Notes: a model not told the origin generated them from the letters alone. Shown: positions 15,225 to 23,960, numbered from the stretch's first letter. The stretch: 64,000 nt of DNA from Polaribacter sargassicola (GCF_021991835.1 NZ_JAHDAU010000001.1:248001-312000); one strand, 5' to 3'. A program made the numbers and translations.

Positions 15225-15959
15225 ATGGAAGTTAAAAAAAATCCAAAACAACAGTTAGAAAATTTTAGTAAAATTTTCATGCAAATAGGGTTAGTTTTAT
15301 CCTTATTTATTATTTACGCACTAGTAGAACATAAAACATATGAAAAAAATGATGTAAAAAGCTTAGGGCAAGCACATATGACGGATGAAATACAAGAGGA
15401 TATACCGATTGTTGCAATCCAAGAAATAAAACCTCCTGCACCAAAAACACCACCACCTGTTGTAGAACAAATTAAAGTGGTAGAAGATGATTTAAAGGTA
15501 GAAGAAACCGTTATTGAATCTACAGAAACAGATGAATCTGAAAGTGTAATTGTAAATACAGAAGATATTATTGAAGTAGAAGAAGTAGAAGAAGTTGTAG
15601 AAGATATTCCTTTTATATTAATTGAAAATGTACCTGTTTACCCTGGATGCAAAGGAGACAACACTAAACTTAAAGCATGTTTTACAAAAAATGTAACACA
15701 GTATTTTGGTAAAAGATTTGACACAAGTTTAGCAACCGAATTAGGTTTAAGTGAAGGAAAGAAAAAAATGTTTGTAATTTTTAGAATTGATAAAACTGGA
15801 AAAGTAACAAATGTTAATGCTAGAGGGCCACACCCAAGACTAGAAAAAGAAGTTGTAGAAATAATTAGTTCTCTACCAAAGATGACCCCTGGTAAACAAA
15901 GAGGACTTCCTGTAAGTGTTAGTTATAGTATACCAATTACATTTGAAGTTAGATTATAA
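15225..15959 (+). CDS. energy transducer TonB
   Basis: 244 residues. One N-terminal inner-membrane helix (about 17-36), a Pro/acidic periplasmic linker (PPAPKTPPPVVEQ then many Glu/Val), and a C-terminal TonB domain from about 128. The domain begins with PVYPGCKGDNTKLKACF, the two-cysteine form common in Bacteroidota, and ends SYSIPITFEVRL. It transmits proton-motive force from ExbB/ExbD to outer-membrane receptors. No exbB/exbD or receptor genes adjoin it. A strong terminator follows immediately. Confidence 0.9.
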   Translation: MEVKKNPKQQLENFSKIFMQIGLVLSLFIIYALVEHKTYEKNDVKSLGQAHMTDEIQEDIPIVAIQEIKPPAPKTPPPVVEQIKVVEDDLKVEETVIESTETDESESVIVNTEDIIEVEEVEEVVEDIPFILIENVPVYPGCKGDNTKLKACFTKNVTQYFGKRFDTSLATELGLSEGKKKMFVIFRIDKTGKVTNVNARGPHPRLEKEVVEIISSLPKMTPGKQRGLPVSVSYSIPITFEVRL

Positions 15960-15960
15960 A

Positions 15961-15986
15961 AAAAGACCAGCTTAAGCTGGTCTTTT
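15961..15986. terminator. bidirectional terminator between tonB and glmS
   Basis: Perfect 13-bp inverted repeat AAAAGACCAGCTT/AAGCTGGTCTTTT, T-rich on both strands. It serves both convergent genes. Confidence 0.9.
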
Positions 15987-16004
15987 TTTATAGAATTTAT
16001 AATT

Positions 16005-17861
16005 TTATTCAACCGTAACAGATTTTGCTAAGTTTCTAGGTTGATCTACATTTTTATTTAACATTACAGCTATATGATAAGACAATAATTGAAACGGAAC
16101 AGTTGTTAACAATGGCGATAAAGCCTCTTCTGTTTCTGGTATCTCAATTACATGGTCTGCAATTTCTCTTACTGTAACATCTCCTTTAGTAATAATCGCA
16201 ATAATTTTTCCTGCTCTAGATTTTATCTCTTGAATGTTACTTACAACTTTTTCATAATGACCTTTATTTATTGCAATAACAAAAATTGGCATATTTTCAT
16301 CAATTAAAGCAATTGGTCCATGTTTCATTTCTGCAGCAGGATAACCTTCTGCATGAATGTAAGAAATTTCTTTAAGCTTTAACGCTCCCTCTAAAGCCAC
16401 AGGAAAATTAAACCCTCGTCCTAAATACAAACAATTAGGCGCATCTTTATATACAGCTGCTATTTCTTTTACCTTTTCATCAATTTCTAATAAAGCTTCT
16501 ACTTTTTTAGGAATCAATTGTAATTTCTGTAAATACATTCTAAAATCAGAATCCGATAAATTACCTTTCGATTTTGCTAACTTTAATGAAATTAGTGTTA
16601 ATACAGTAATTTGTGTTGTAAATGCTTTTGTAGATGCAACACCTATTTCTGGCCCTGCATGTGTATAAGCACCTGCATGTGTTTCTCTTGCTATAGAAGA
16701 ACCTACAACATTACAGATTCCAAAAACAAATGCTCCTTTAGATTTAGCCAACTTAATTGCCGCTAAAGTATCTGCTGTTTCACCAGATTGCGAAATAGCA
16801 ATTACCACATCTTTAGGTGTAATAATTGGGTTTCTATATCTAAATTCTGATGCATATTCTACTTCAACAGGAATTCTAGCCATATCTTCTATAAGATACT
16901 CCCCAACCAAACCTGCGTGCCAAGAAGTACCACAAGCAACAATTATTATTCTTTCTGCATTCAAAAACTTATTAAGGTGGTTATCTATACCTGCCATTTT
17001 TATAATACCACTATCTGGCAACATTCTACCTCTAAAAGTATCTAAAATAGCTTTAGGCTGCTCATGAATTTCTTTAAGCATAAAGTGATCATAACCTCCT
17101 TTTTCTATTTGCTCTAAACTTATTTCTAGCTCTTGAATATTAGCATCAACTAAAGTATCATCTTTAATTTTACGAACTTTAATCTCTTTATCTAGTTTAA
17201 TTATTGCTAATTCTTCGTCTTCTAAATAAATAGCATCTTTTGTATATTCTATAAATGGGGAGGCGTCTGACGCTATAAAAAACTCAGAATTATCTTCTCC
17301 TACTCCAATTGCAATAGGACTTCCTAAACGAGCAACGATAATTTCATTTGGTCTTGTTTTATCAAAAACCGCAATTGCATAGGCACCAATTACATAGTTT
17401 AAGGCTAATTGTACTGCTTTACCTAGCTTACAATTTCTTTCTTTTTTAACCTCTTCTATTAAATTTACAAGAACCTCTGTGTCTGTATCACTTTTAAAAG
17501 TATATCCTCTTGATACTAATTCTTTTCTAAGTGTATCGTAATTTTCAATAATTCCGTTATGAACAATTACTAAATTCCCTGATTGAGAAAGATGTGGGTG
17601 AGAATTTACATCATTAGGAATACCGTGGGTTGCCCAACGCGTATGACCAATACCTATACTTCCTTCTTTTCTATCTGGATCTTCAGCAACTATTTTTTCT
17701 AAATCAGAAACTTTTCCTTTTGTTTTAGATAGATGTATTTTTTCATCATTATACATCATAATCCCTGCACTATCATAACCTCTATATTCTAGTCTTTTAA
17801 GACCATTTATTATTATAGGATAGGCTTCTCTAGAACCAATATAACCGGTAATTCCGCACAT
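16005..17861 (-). CDS. glmS: glutamine-fructose-6-phosphate aminotransferase (isomerizing)
   Basis: 618 residues, the usual length. It makes glucosamine 6-phosphate for peptidoglycan and lipopolysaccharide. The N-terminal glutaminase domain has the nucleophile Cys directly after Met (MCGITGYIGS), and GHTRWATHG and HNGIIENYDTL follow. Two SIS isomerase domains fill the rest (about 290-425 and 460-600), with CGTSWHAG, SQSGETADT and the C-terminal PRNLAKSVTVE. No glmS ribozyme is expected in this phylum and none is visible. A near-consensus -7 box (TATCTTTA, 17883-17890) lies just upstream. Confidence 0.95.
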   Translation of the reverse strand: MCGITGYIGSREAYPIIINGLKRLEYRGYDSAGIMMYNDEKIHLSKTKGKVSDLEKIVAEDPDRKEGSIGIGHTRWATHGIPNDVNSHPHLSQSGNLVIVHNGIIENYDTLRKELVSRGYTFKSDTDTEVLVNLIEEVKKERNCKLGKAVQLALNYVIGAYAIAVFDKTRPNEIIVARLGSPIAIGVGEDNSEFFIASDASPFIEYTKDAIYLEDEELAIIKLDKEIKVRKIKDDTLVDANIQELEISLEQIEKGGYDHFMLKEIHEQPKAILDTFRGRMLPDSGIIKMAGIDNHLNKFLNAERIIIVACGTSWHAGLVGEYLIEDMARIPVEVEYASEFRYRNPIITPKDVVIAISQSGETADTLAAIKLAKSKGAFVFGICNVVGSSIARETHAGAYTHAGPEIGVASTKAFTTQITVLTLISLKLAKSKGNLSDSDFRMYLQKLQLIPKKVEALLEIDEKVKEIAAVYKDAPNCLYLGRGFNFPVALEGALKLKEISYIHAEGYPAAEMKHGPIALIDENMPIFVIAINKGHYEKVVSNIQEIKSRAGKIIAIITKGDVTVREIADHVIEIPETEEALSPLLTTVPFQLLSYHIAVMLNKNVDQPRNLAKSVTVE

Positions 17862-17936
17862 AGCTATTTTCTATTTTGTTTATAAAGATATTTTAAAAAT
17901 AGGTTTTTCACCTTTAATTACTAAATAATTTAAAAT

Positions 17937-18000
17937 AAAAAACACTAACAAAGATTAATTAGGCTATAAAAACCTGAAATTATATTTGTTAGTGTTTTTT
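17937..18000 (-). terminator. long-stem hairpin downstream of the starch-synthase-like gene
   Basis: Perfect 16-base arms, AAAAAACACTAACAAA at 17937-17952 and its complement at 17985-18000, enclose a 32-base loop. T-rich on both strands; in the minus direction it would end the 18122 gene transcript about 120 bases after its stop. The loop is unusually long for a plain terminator. A second weaker hairpin (CTTGTT/AACAAG) lies between it and the gene. Confidence 0.6.
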
Positions 18001-18121
18001 CCCAATATATACATTTAAAATATTTTTATGAAACTTGTTTTATTTGAACAAGCTCAAATTCTATTTTTAAACTGCGATAATAATAGGGGAAATTATCAAA
18101 AATATTCTTATCCAAGAAGAA

Positions 18122-18931
18122 TTAATCTTCTGAAATTAAATTAGCATAAAATTCTAAATAAGTTTCTTTTATATTTTCTGTTTGATATTCTAAAACAGGA
18201 AGCTCTTTTTCTTCTATAAAAGAACTTAATTCTTCTGAAACATTTTCACTTCCATGAATAATTGCATCAGAATTTTCTATCGCGCTTTTTAAGATGTTTG
18301 TATAATTTGGCGTCTTTAATGTTAAAACTTTGTCTTCACTAATGTCATCAAACTTTACTTTATCCGCCAATTTCTCATTCAAATTACCCTCAAAACTATT
18401 ATCGTAAAGAGAAGTAATAATTTTACTTTCTGTAAATAATGGCTCTTCTTTATAAAATTCTTTTAAATATAGTGGTAATAAAGAAGCTAACCAACCATGA
18501 ACATGTATAATATCTGGAGCCCAATTTAACTTTTTAACAGTTTCTACAACACCTTTAGCAAAGAAAATTGCACGCTCATCATTATCTGGAAACAAATTAT
18601 CATCTTCATCAGAAAAAACAGCTTTTCTTTTAAAGTATTCTTCATTATCAATAAAATAAACTTGCATTCTTTCTTTAGGTATAGATGCTACCTTTATAAT
18701 TAAAGGCATGTCCATATCATTAACAACCAGGTTCATACCAGACAAACGAATTACTTCATGTAGCTGATGTCTTCTTTCGTTAATAACGCCATACCTTGGC
18801 ATAAAGATTCTTGTTTGTACCCCTTTAGAATGTGCGTTTTTTGCAACATTAAAAGCTGTTGACGATAACTCTGTTTCTGGTAAGTAAGGCACTACCTCAG
18901 ACGAAACAAATAATATTCTTTTGTCCTTCAT
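18122..18931 (-). CDS. glycogen/starch synthase-like protein (GT5 N-terminal domain only)
   Basis: 269 residues. The start KRILFVSSEVVPYLPETELS and the motif PDIIHVHGWLASLLPLYL match the N-terminal ADP-glucose/acceptor half of GT5 glycogen synthases (a KTGGL-like loop is replaced by PETELS). The C-terminal GT-B half with the nucleotide-sugar site is absent, so normal synthase activity is doubtful. Proteins of this short form next to panC recur in Bacteroidota as far as I recall. It is divergent from panC and may be regulatory or have another substrate. Confidence 0.7.
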   Translation of the reverse strand: MKDKRILFVSSEVVPYLPETELSSTAFNVAKNAHSKGVQTRIFMPRYGVINERRHQLHEVIRLSGMNLVVNDMDMPLIIKVASIPKERMQVYFIDNEEYFKRKAVFSDEDDNLFPDNDERAIFFAKGVVETVKKLNWAPDIIHVHGWLASLLPLYLKEFYKEEPLFTESKIITSLYDNSFEGNLNEKLADKVKFDDISEDKVLTLKTPNYTNILKSAIENSDAIIHGSENVSEELSSFIEEKELPVLEYQTENIKETYLEFYANLISED

Positions 18932-18959
18932 TAAATCAAACTCTTTTATAAGAAGTGCA

Positions 18960-18967
18960 AAAATACG
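18960..18967 (-). promoter_or_regulatory. -7 box for the starch-synthase-like gene
   Basis: The minus strand reads TATTTTTG, ending 28 bases before the ATG at 18931, in the divergent gap with panC. Confidence 0.45.
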
Positions 18968-19028
18968 AATTTTTATGCAAATATCGTGTTAAAATGGTAA
19001 GTTTGCAGACTTTACTCAATTTTTGAAG

Positions 19029-19880
19029 ATGAGAATTTTTACTACTAAAGAAGAAATAAAAACCTTTTTAACACATATAAAAAAGGAAAATAAAACTATT
19101 GGCTTTGTGCCTACAATGGGCGCATTACACGATGGCCACTTATCTTTAATTAAAAAAGCTAAGAAAAAAAACGACATTGTTGTTGTTAGTATTTTTGTAA
19201 ATCCTACACAATTTAACAACCAAGAAGACCTAATAAAATACCCAAAAACGTTAGATAACGATACTAAATTACTAAAAAGTACTAATTGTGATGTTTTGTT
19301 TTTTCCTTCTGTAGAAGAAATTTATGAAAACAACGTAAAATCAGAAAAATTTAATTTTGATGGTTTAGAACATCAAATGGAAGGTAAATTTAGAGAAGGT
19401 CATTTTGATGGTGTTGGTACAATTGTAAAAACATTTTTTGAAATTGTAACACCTAACAAGGCTTATTTTGGCGAAAAAGATTTTCAGCAATTGCAGATTA
19501 TCAAAAAAATGGTAGAAAAAAACCAACTTCCTGTAAAAATAAAAGGTTGTCCAATTTTTAGAGAAGAAGACGGCTTAGCAATGAGTTCTAGAAATATTCG
19601 TTTATCTAAAAAACACAGAGAAGCCGCTCCTTTTATTTATAAAACATTAAAAAAAGCTAATAAAAAATTTGGCACAGAAAATGCTATTAACGTAACCGAA
19701 TGGGTAGAAAATCAATTTAAAAAACATCCTTTATTAGATTTAGAGTACTTTACTATTGCTGATGAAAAATCATTAGAAACCATAAAAAATAAAGAATCTA
19801 ACAAAAAATACAGAGCTTTTATTGCAGTATTTGCAGGAGAAATAAGATTAATTGATAACATTCGTTTAAATAAAAATTAA
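19029..19880 (+). CDS. panC: pantothenate synthetase (pantoate-beta-alanine ligase)
   Basis: 283 residues from the ATG at 19029; an in-frame TTG two codons earlier is less likely. It joins pantoate and beta-alanine with ATP. Signatures are PTMGALHDGHLSLI (HxGH-like ATP site), VVSIFVNPTQF, the FREGHFDGVGTIV pantoate site, FGEKDFQQL, and AMSSRNIRLS (the KMSKS counterpart). panD, which makes its beta-alanine substrate, begins 24 bases downstream, forming a pantothenate/CoA unit. Confidence 0.93.
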   Translation: MRIFTTKEEIKTFLTHIKKENKTIGFVPTMGALHDGHLSLIKKAKKKNDIVVVSIFVNPTQFNNQEDLIKYPKTLDNDTKLLKSTNCDVLFFPSVEEIYENNVKSEKFNFDGLEHQMEGKFREGHFDGVGTIVKTFFEIVTPNKAYFGEKDFQQLQIIKKMVEKNQLPVKIKGCPIFREEDGLAMSSRNIRLSKKHREAAPFIYKTLKKANKKFGTENAINVTEWVENQFKKHPLLDLEYFTIADEKSLETIKNKESNKKYRAFIAVFAGEIRLIDNIRLNKN

Positions 19881-19892
19881 CCAAAAAAAGCT

Positions 19893-19900
19893 TATTTTTG
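19893..19900 (+). promoter_or_regulatory. -7 box 4 bases before the panD ATG
   Basis: TATTTTTG, then CCGC, then ATG. It could give panD its own leaderless transcript inside the pan operon. Confidence 0.45.
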
Positions 19901-19904
19901 CCGC

Positions 19905-20255
19905 ATGTTAGTACAAGTTGTAAAATCTAAAATCCACCGTGTAAAAGTTACAGGTGCAGATTTAAATTATATAGGAAGCATTACCATTGATGAAGATTTA
20001 ATGGATGCAGCAAACATTATAGAAGGAGAACGCGTTCAAATAGTAAACAACAATAATGGAGAGCGTTTAGAAACTTATGCAATTCCCGGACCTAGAGGTA
20101 GTGGAGAAATTACATTAAATGGTGCTGCAGCAAGAAGAGTTGCGGTAAACGATGTGTTAATTTTAATTGTTTATGCTTTTATGGATTTTGAAGAAGCCAA
20201 AACTTTTAAACCAAGTTTAGTTTTCCCTAATGAAGCAGATAATACTCTTACATAG
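19905..20255 (+). CDS. panD: aspartate 1-decarboxylase
   Basis: 116 residues as proenzyme, the usual size. The self-cleavage site Gly-Ser is visible in [12 protein letters not shown] at about residues 24-25; cleavage creates the N-terminal pyruvoyl group on the alpha chain. It converts aspartate to beta-alanine for panC upstream. Other conserved parts are the [20 protein letters not shown] stretch with Tyr and Arg near the active site. The next gene starts 2 bases after its stop. Confidence 0.94.
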   Translation: MLVQVVKSKIHRVKVTGADLNYIGSITIDEDLMDAANIIEGERVQIVNNNNGERLETYAIPGPRGSGEITLNGAAARRVAVNDVLILIVYAFMDFEEAKTFKPSLVFPNEADNTLT

Positions 20256-20257
20256 GT

Positions 20258-21202
20258 TTGGATATTAAAAAGACTTTAAAAATTATATTACCTCTCGTTT
20301 TGGGAGGTTTTTTAGTTTGGTATTCTATCTCTAAAATATCTATAGATGTTTTAATAGGTTATTTTAAAGAAGCTAATTACAGTTATATTTTTCTTGGTTT
20401 ATTTTTCGGAATTTTAAGCCACCTCTCTAGAGCTTACCGCTGGAAGTTTATGTTAGAACCTTTAGGTTTTAAACCAAAATTTACCAACAGTGTTTTAGCT
20501 GTTTTAGTTGGTTATTTGGTAAACTTAGCTTTGCCAAGAGCCGGAGAAATTTCTAGAGCAACCGTAATGGCAAATTACGAGAAAATTCCGTTTGAAAAAG
20601 GTTTCGGAACCATTGTTGCAGAACGTATTGCAGATTTAATAATGATGCTTTCTATCGTTGCAATTACACTTTTTGTTCAGTTCGATTTTATTTACAACTT
20701 ACTAACACAAAACTTTAATCCAACAAAAATAATTATTGGTTTAGCTGTTTTAGTTATTGGTTTTTTCATCTTTTCATCTTTTGTAAAAAAAGCAGAATCT
20801 GGTTTTTTACTAAAAATTAAAACTTTTATTACTGGTTTAATAGAAGGTGTTACCAGTATTTTTAAAATGAAAAATAAATGGGCTTTTATTTTTCATACTA
20901 TTTTTATTTGGGTAATGTACGTAGCCATGTTTTGGGCAACAATACCTGCAATAGACGGTTTAAGCCTTCCGTTTGGCGGTGTTTTAATTGGTTTTATTGC
21001 TGGCGGATTTGCTATTGCGGCAACAAATGGCGGAATTGGTTTATACCCAATAGCTGTAGCTGGTGCTTTGGCTTTGTTTGATATTCCTACAGAACCTGCA
21101 ACTGCTTTTGGTTGGATTATGTGGACTGCGCAAACCGCAATGATTATTGTTTTTGGTGGCTTAGCATTTCTATTCTTACCTATTTACAATAAAAATAAAT
21201 AA
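20258..21202 (+). CDS. UPF0104 / lysylphosphatidylglycerol synthetase-like flippase domain protein
   Basis: 314 residues with about eight transmembrane helices. The conserved regions LSRAYRWKFMLEPLGFKP, VNLALPRAGEISRATVM and FGTIVAERIADLIMML identify the UPF0104/LPG-synthase-TM family of lipid-flippase-like proteins. The start is TTG, 2 bases after the panD stop; the next in-frame ATG would remove the first two helices. It is co-transcribed with panCD but has no known role in CoA synthesis. It faces a convergent dehydrogenase gene across a hairpin. Confidence 0.82.
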   Translation: MDIKKTLKIILPLVLGGFLVWYSISKISIDVLIGYFKEANYSYIFLGLFFGILSHLSRAYRWKFMLEPLGFKPKFTNSVLAVLVGYLVNLALPRAGEISRATVMANYEKIPFEKGFGTIVAERIADLIMMLSIVAITLFVQFDFIYNLLTQNFNPTKIIIGLAVLVIGFFIFSSFVKKAESGFLLKIKTFITGLIEGVTSIFKMKNKWAFIFHTIFIWVMYVAMFWATIPAIDGLSLPFGGVLIGFIAGGFAIAATNGGIGLYPIAVAGALALFDIPTEPATAFGWIMWTAQTAMIIVFGGLAFLFLPIYNKNK

Positions 21203-21212
21203 CTTAATAAAG

Positions 21213-21243
21213 CCTATTTTAAAGGTTAACCTTTAAAGTAGGT
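21213..21243. terminator. convergent hairpin covering the stop codon of the dehydrogenase-like gene
   Basis: Arms CCTATTTTAAAGG/CCTTTAAAGTAGG (one G-T pair) with loop TTAA form a 13-bp stem. It overlaps the last codons of the minus-strand gene ending at 21226. T tracts are modest on both sides. Confidence 0.6.
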
Positions 21244-22137
21244 GTTTATATTTTCTATTACTTTTTCGCTTAACCTAACAAATGCTTGTTGTGTTCTACC
21301 ACTAGAAACTTCAAAACAATTTACGTTTGGTAGTTTTAATAGTTCTTTTCCTCCTAAAGCACCTAAAGAGTCACAATACACAACATTATTATCTGTGTTT
21401 ATCCATTTGTTAAAAGGTACTGAATCCCAAGCAGGAGATAATCCAATATTGAATAATATTTTAGAATTTCCAAATTTTAAAAATTCCTCTTCATGCAATA
21501 AAACGGTGTTTTTATTTAACGCAGCAATTACAACTTCATTTGTTTCCATTAATTTATCTAAAGGTAAAAAATGGTATCCTTTTTCTTTGGCTTCTTGTTT
21601 TTCACTTCTAGCAAAATAAGTAATATCTGCACCTAAAAAGTTAAGTCCATCAGCAACCATACCTCCTAACTTTCCCAAACCAATAACACCCACTTTTAAA
21701 CCTGTAATTTCTCTCGGAATTCCACTCCAAGCTTTTCTAGGTTTTCCATCAGATGTGTTTCCAAAACCATGTAAACATCTTACCAATTCGCTAATTACAT
21801 ATTCCACAACACCTTCATCACCATAATCTCTTACACCTGTAACCGTTATTCCTTTTGAATTTGCATAATTAATATCAACATTTGCACTTTCTGGTGTATA
21901 TAAAGAACAACACATTCCTATATATTTTACGTTTGGGCAACGCTCTAAAATTTCTTTTGTTAATGTTGTAGTATAACTCAATAAAACGGCATCTGCAGCA
22001 CCAATTCGTTTTACAATTTCATCATCAGTAGTTGGCATATCAGTATGCAACACCAAATTATCTGCAAACGATTCTAATTTTAAATTTGCCGAATCAATTA
22101 ACCCCAAAGGCTCTATTCCTACAATTTCTTTAAACAT
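21226..22137 (-). CDS. D-2-hydroxyacid dehydrogenase homologue lacking the usual catalytic residues
   Basis: 303 residues with the two-domain layout of the family. The Rossmann motif GVIGLGKLGGMVADGL (around residue 150) and LEITGLKVGV-like linker are clear. The catalytic Arg/Glu/His set is not where expected: the NxaRG segment reads ILFNIGLSPAWD, and the TPH segment reads VSSGRTQQAF. It may bind NAD(P) without the usual reaction or use other residues. The neighbours give no pathway. The name dehydrogenase should be treated as fold-level only. Confidence 0.75.
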   Translation of the reverse strand: MFKEIVGIEPLGLIDSANLKLESFADNLVLHTDMPTTDDEIVKRIGAADAVLLSYTTTLTKEILERCPNVKYIGMCCSLYTPESANVDINYANSKGITVTGVRDYGDEGVVEYVISELVRCLHGFGNTSDGKPRKAWSGIPREITGLKVGVIGLGKLGGMVADGLNFLGADITYFARSEKQEAKEKGYHFLPLDKLMETNEVVIAALNKNTVLLHEEEFLKFGNSKILFNIGLSPAWDSVPFNKWINTDNNVVYCDSLGALGGKELLKLPNVNCFEVSSGRTQQAFVRLSEKVIENINTYFKG

Positions 22138-22475
22138 AATAAACTTTATTTACCAAATCACCAACTTATGAAATATCATTTATAATAACTAATTTTTACT
22201 CTTAACTTTATTTTCTTGTTCAAAATAAATATTTTTTTGGCGTTCCCTAAAGGTCGCGCTTTCATTACTCGCTTTTTTTAGTTTTGTTCTCGATACAAAT
22301 TTGTTCATTCTTCACAAATTCACTCGAACTGACAACTAAAAAAGAGCTCAAACATGCCATTCAATCGCTAACGCAACTGTTTGCCAACTTTTAAAATTCT
22401 GTAAAATTAATTTAGTGTTTAAAATCAATTTTACTTTGTAACTTTACTCCTTTTAAACTTTACAAATCAAAATAA
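22138..22475. other. 338-base gap holding a nested dispersed repeat
   Basis: No gene is supported here. The middle holds a composite palindromic repeat (22239-22379, listed separately). The rest is AT-rich and should contain the radA promoter; the best box is the imperfect TTACTTTG near 22430, about 40 bases before the ATG. Confidence 0.6.
22239..22379. repeat. composite dispersed palindromic repeat with a second repeat nested in its loop
   Basis: The outer element runs from GGCGTTCCCTAAAGGTCGCG to TCAATCGCTAACGCAACTG, end sequences I know from dispersed repeats in Flavobacteriaceae. Its inner arms CTTTTTTTAGTT/AACTAAAAAAG enclose 22286-22335, which begins GTTCTCGATAC and ends CTCGAACTGAC, matching the end motifs of the repeat at 58031-58055. 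One repeat therefore appears inserted into the loop of another. Confidence 0.65.
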
Positions 22476-23837
22476 ATGGCCAAAACCAAAACAACTTTTT
22501 TCTGTCAAAATTGTGGAACACAACACGCAAAATGGGTTGGCCAATGTGGCGCTTGTAAAGAATGGAATACCATTGTAGAAGAAGTTGTACAAAAAGAAGA
22601 AAAACGTGTTTGGAAACAAAGTACAACTGCAAAACAAACAGTAAACAAACCTTTAAAAATTGCCGACATACAACTAAACCCAGAAGAAAGAGTTGTTACC
22701 AATAACAACGAATTAGACACTGTTTTAGGTGGCGGATTGGTAAAAGGTTCTGTTACACTTTTGGGTGGAGAACCTGGTATTGGTAAATCTACTTTATTAT
22801 TGCAAGTTGCTTTAAACATTAGCCAAAAAGTATTGTATGTTTCTGGTGAGGAAAGTCAGTCTCAAATAAAAATGAGAGCAGAACGTTTAGAAGCCAATAA
22901 CTCTAACTGTTTAATTTTAACAGAAACTAGCACACAACAAATTTTTAAAAATATAGAAGAAACAGGACCAGATGTTTTGGTTATAGATTCTATACAAACA
23001 CTACACACAAATTCTATAGAAGCATCTCCCGGAACTATTTCTCAAATTAGAGAAACCTCTGCAGAGTTAATAAAATTTGCCAAAGAAACAGCTACTCCTG
23101 TTTTATTAATTGGCCACATTAACAAAGAAGGAAACATTGCAGGTCCAAAAATTTTAGAACACATGGTAGATGTTGTTTTACAATTTGAAGGAGACAGAAA
23201 TCATACCTACAGAATTTTAAGAAGTCAGAAAAACAGATTTGGTTCTACATCAGAATTAGGTATTTACGAAATGCTTTCTAACGGATTAAGAGAAATCTCA
23301 AATCCGTCTGAAATATTGATTTCAAAAAAAGATGCAGATTTAAGCGGAACTGCAATTGCAAGCACTTTAGAAGGAATTAGACCTTTAATGATAGAAATAC
23401 AAGCCTTGGTTTCTACTGCTGTTTACGGAACTCCACAACGTTCTACAACCGGTTATAATTTAAAACGTTTAAACATGCTTTTAGCTGTTTTAGAAAAACG
23501 AGCAGGTTTTAAATTAGGTGCAAAAGATGTTTTTTTAAATATTACTGGTGGTATAAATGTAGATGACCCTGCAATAGATTTAGCGGTTGTTGCAGCAATT
23601 TTATCATCTAACCAAGATATTGCTATAAACCCAAATGTATGTTTTGCTGCAGAAGTTGGTTTGGCAGGAGAAATTAGACCGGTTTCTAAAATTGACCAAA
23701 GAATTACAGAAGCAGAAAAATTAGGCTACAAAACCATTGTAACATCAAAATACAATAAAATATCTTCTAAAAATCATTCTATAAAATTGATTTTAGTTGG
23801 TAAAATAGAAGAAGCTTTTGCTACTTTGTTTGCTTAA
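22476..23837 (+). CDS. radA: DNA repair protein RadA
   Basis: 453 residues. N-terminal zinc finger with Cys10, 13, 24 and 27 (CQNCGTQHAKWVGQCGAC). A RecA-like ATPase follows with Walker A GGEPGIGKST at about 97-106 and Walker B VLVIDSIQTL. The RadA-specific KNRFGSTSELG motif and a C-terminal Lon-protease-like domain (about 285-450, GGINVDDPAIDLAV) are present. It promotes branch migration and helps process recombination intermediates. It stands alone on the plus strand. Confidence 0.95.
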   Translation: MAKTKTTFFCQNCGTQHAKWVGQCGACKEWNTIVEEVVQKEEKRVWKQSTTAKQTVNKPLKIADIQLNPEERVVTNNNELDTVLGGGLVKGSVTLLGGEPGIGKSTLLLQVALNISQKVLYVSGEESQSQIKMRAERLEANNSNCLILTETSTQQIFKNIEETGPDVLVIDSIQTLHTNSIEASPGTISQIRETSAELIKFAKETATPVLLIGHINKEGNIAGPKILEHMVDVVLQFEGDRNHTYRILRSQKNRFGSTSELGIYEMLSNGLREISNPSEILISKKDADLSGTAIASTLEGIRPLMIEIQALVSTAVYGTPQRSTTGYNLKRLNMLLAVLEKRAGFKLGAKDVFLNITGGINVDDPAIDLAVVAAILSSNQDIAINPNVCFAAEVGLAGEIRPVSKIDQRITEAEKLGYKTIVTSKYNKISSKNHSIKLILVGKIEEAFATLFA

Positions 23838-23866
23838 AATTTAATCTTATCAGGTTCAAAAAGAAA

Positions 23867-23897
23867 GTCTCTTCAAGTTTTAAAAACTTAAAGAGAC
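23867..23897 (-). terminator. Rho-independent terminator between radA and the peroxiredoxin-like gene
   Basis: Stem GTCTCTTCAAGTTTT/AAAACTTAAAGAGAC with one mismatch. The minus strand has a T-rich tail (TTTCTTTTT), so it mainly ends minus-strand transcripts; it may also serve radA. Confidence 0.65.
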
Positions 23898-23960
23898 CTA
23901 AAATATTTTACTTTTAGATAAGTACTAAACTCAATTACAATCTAATTGTTGTCAAACAAG

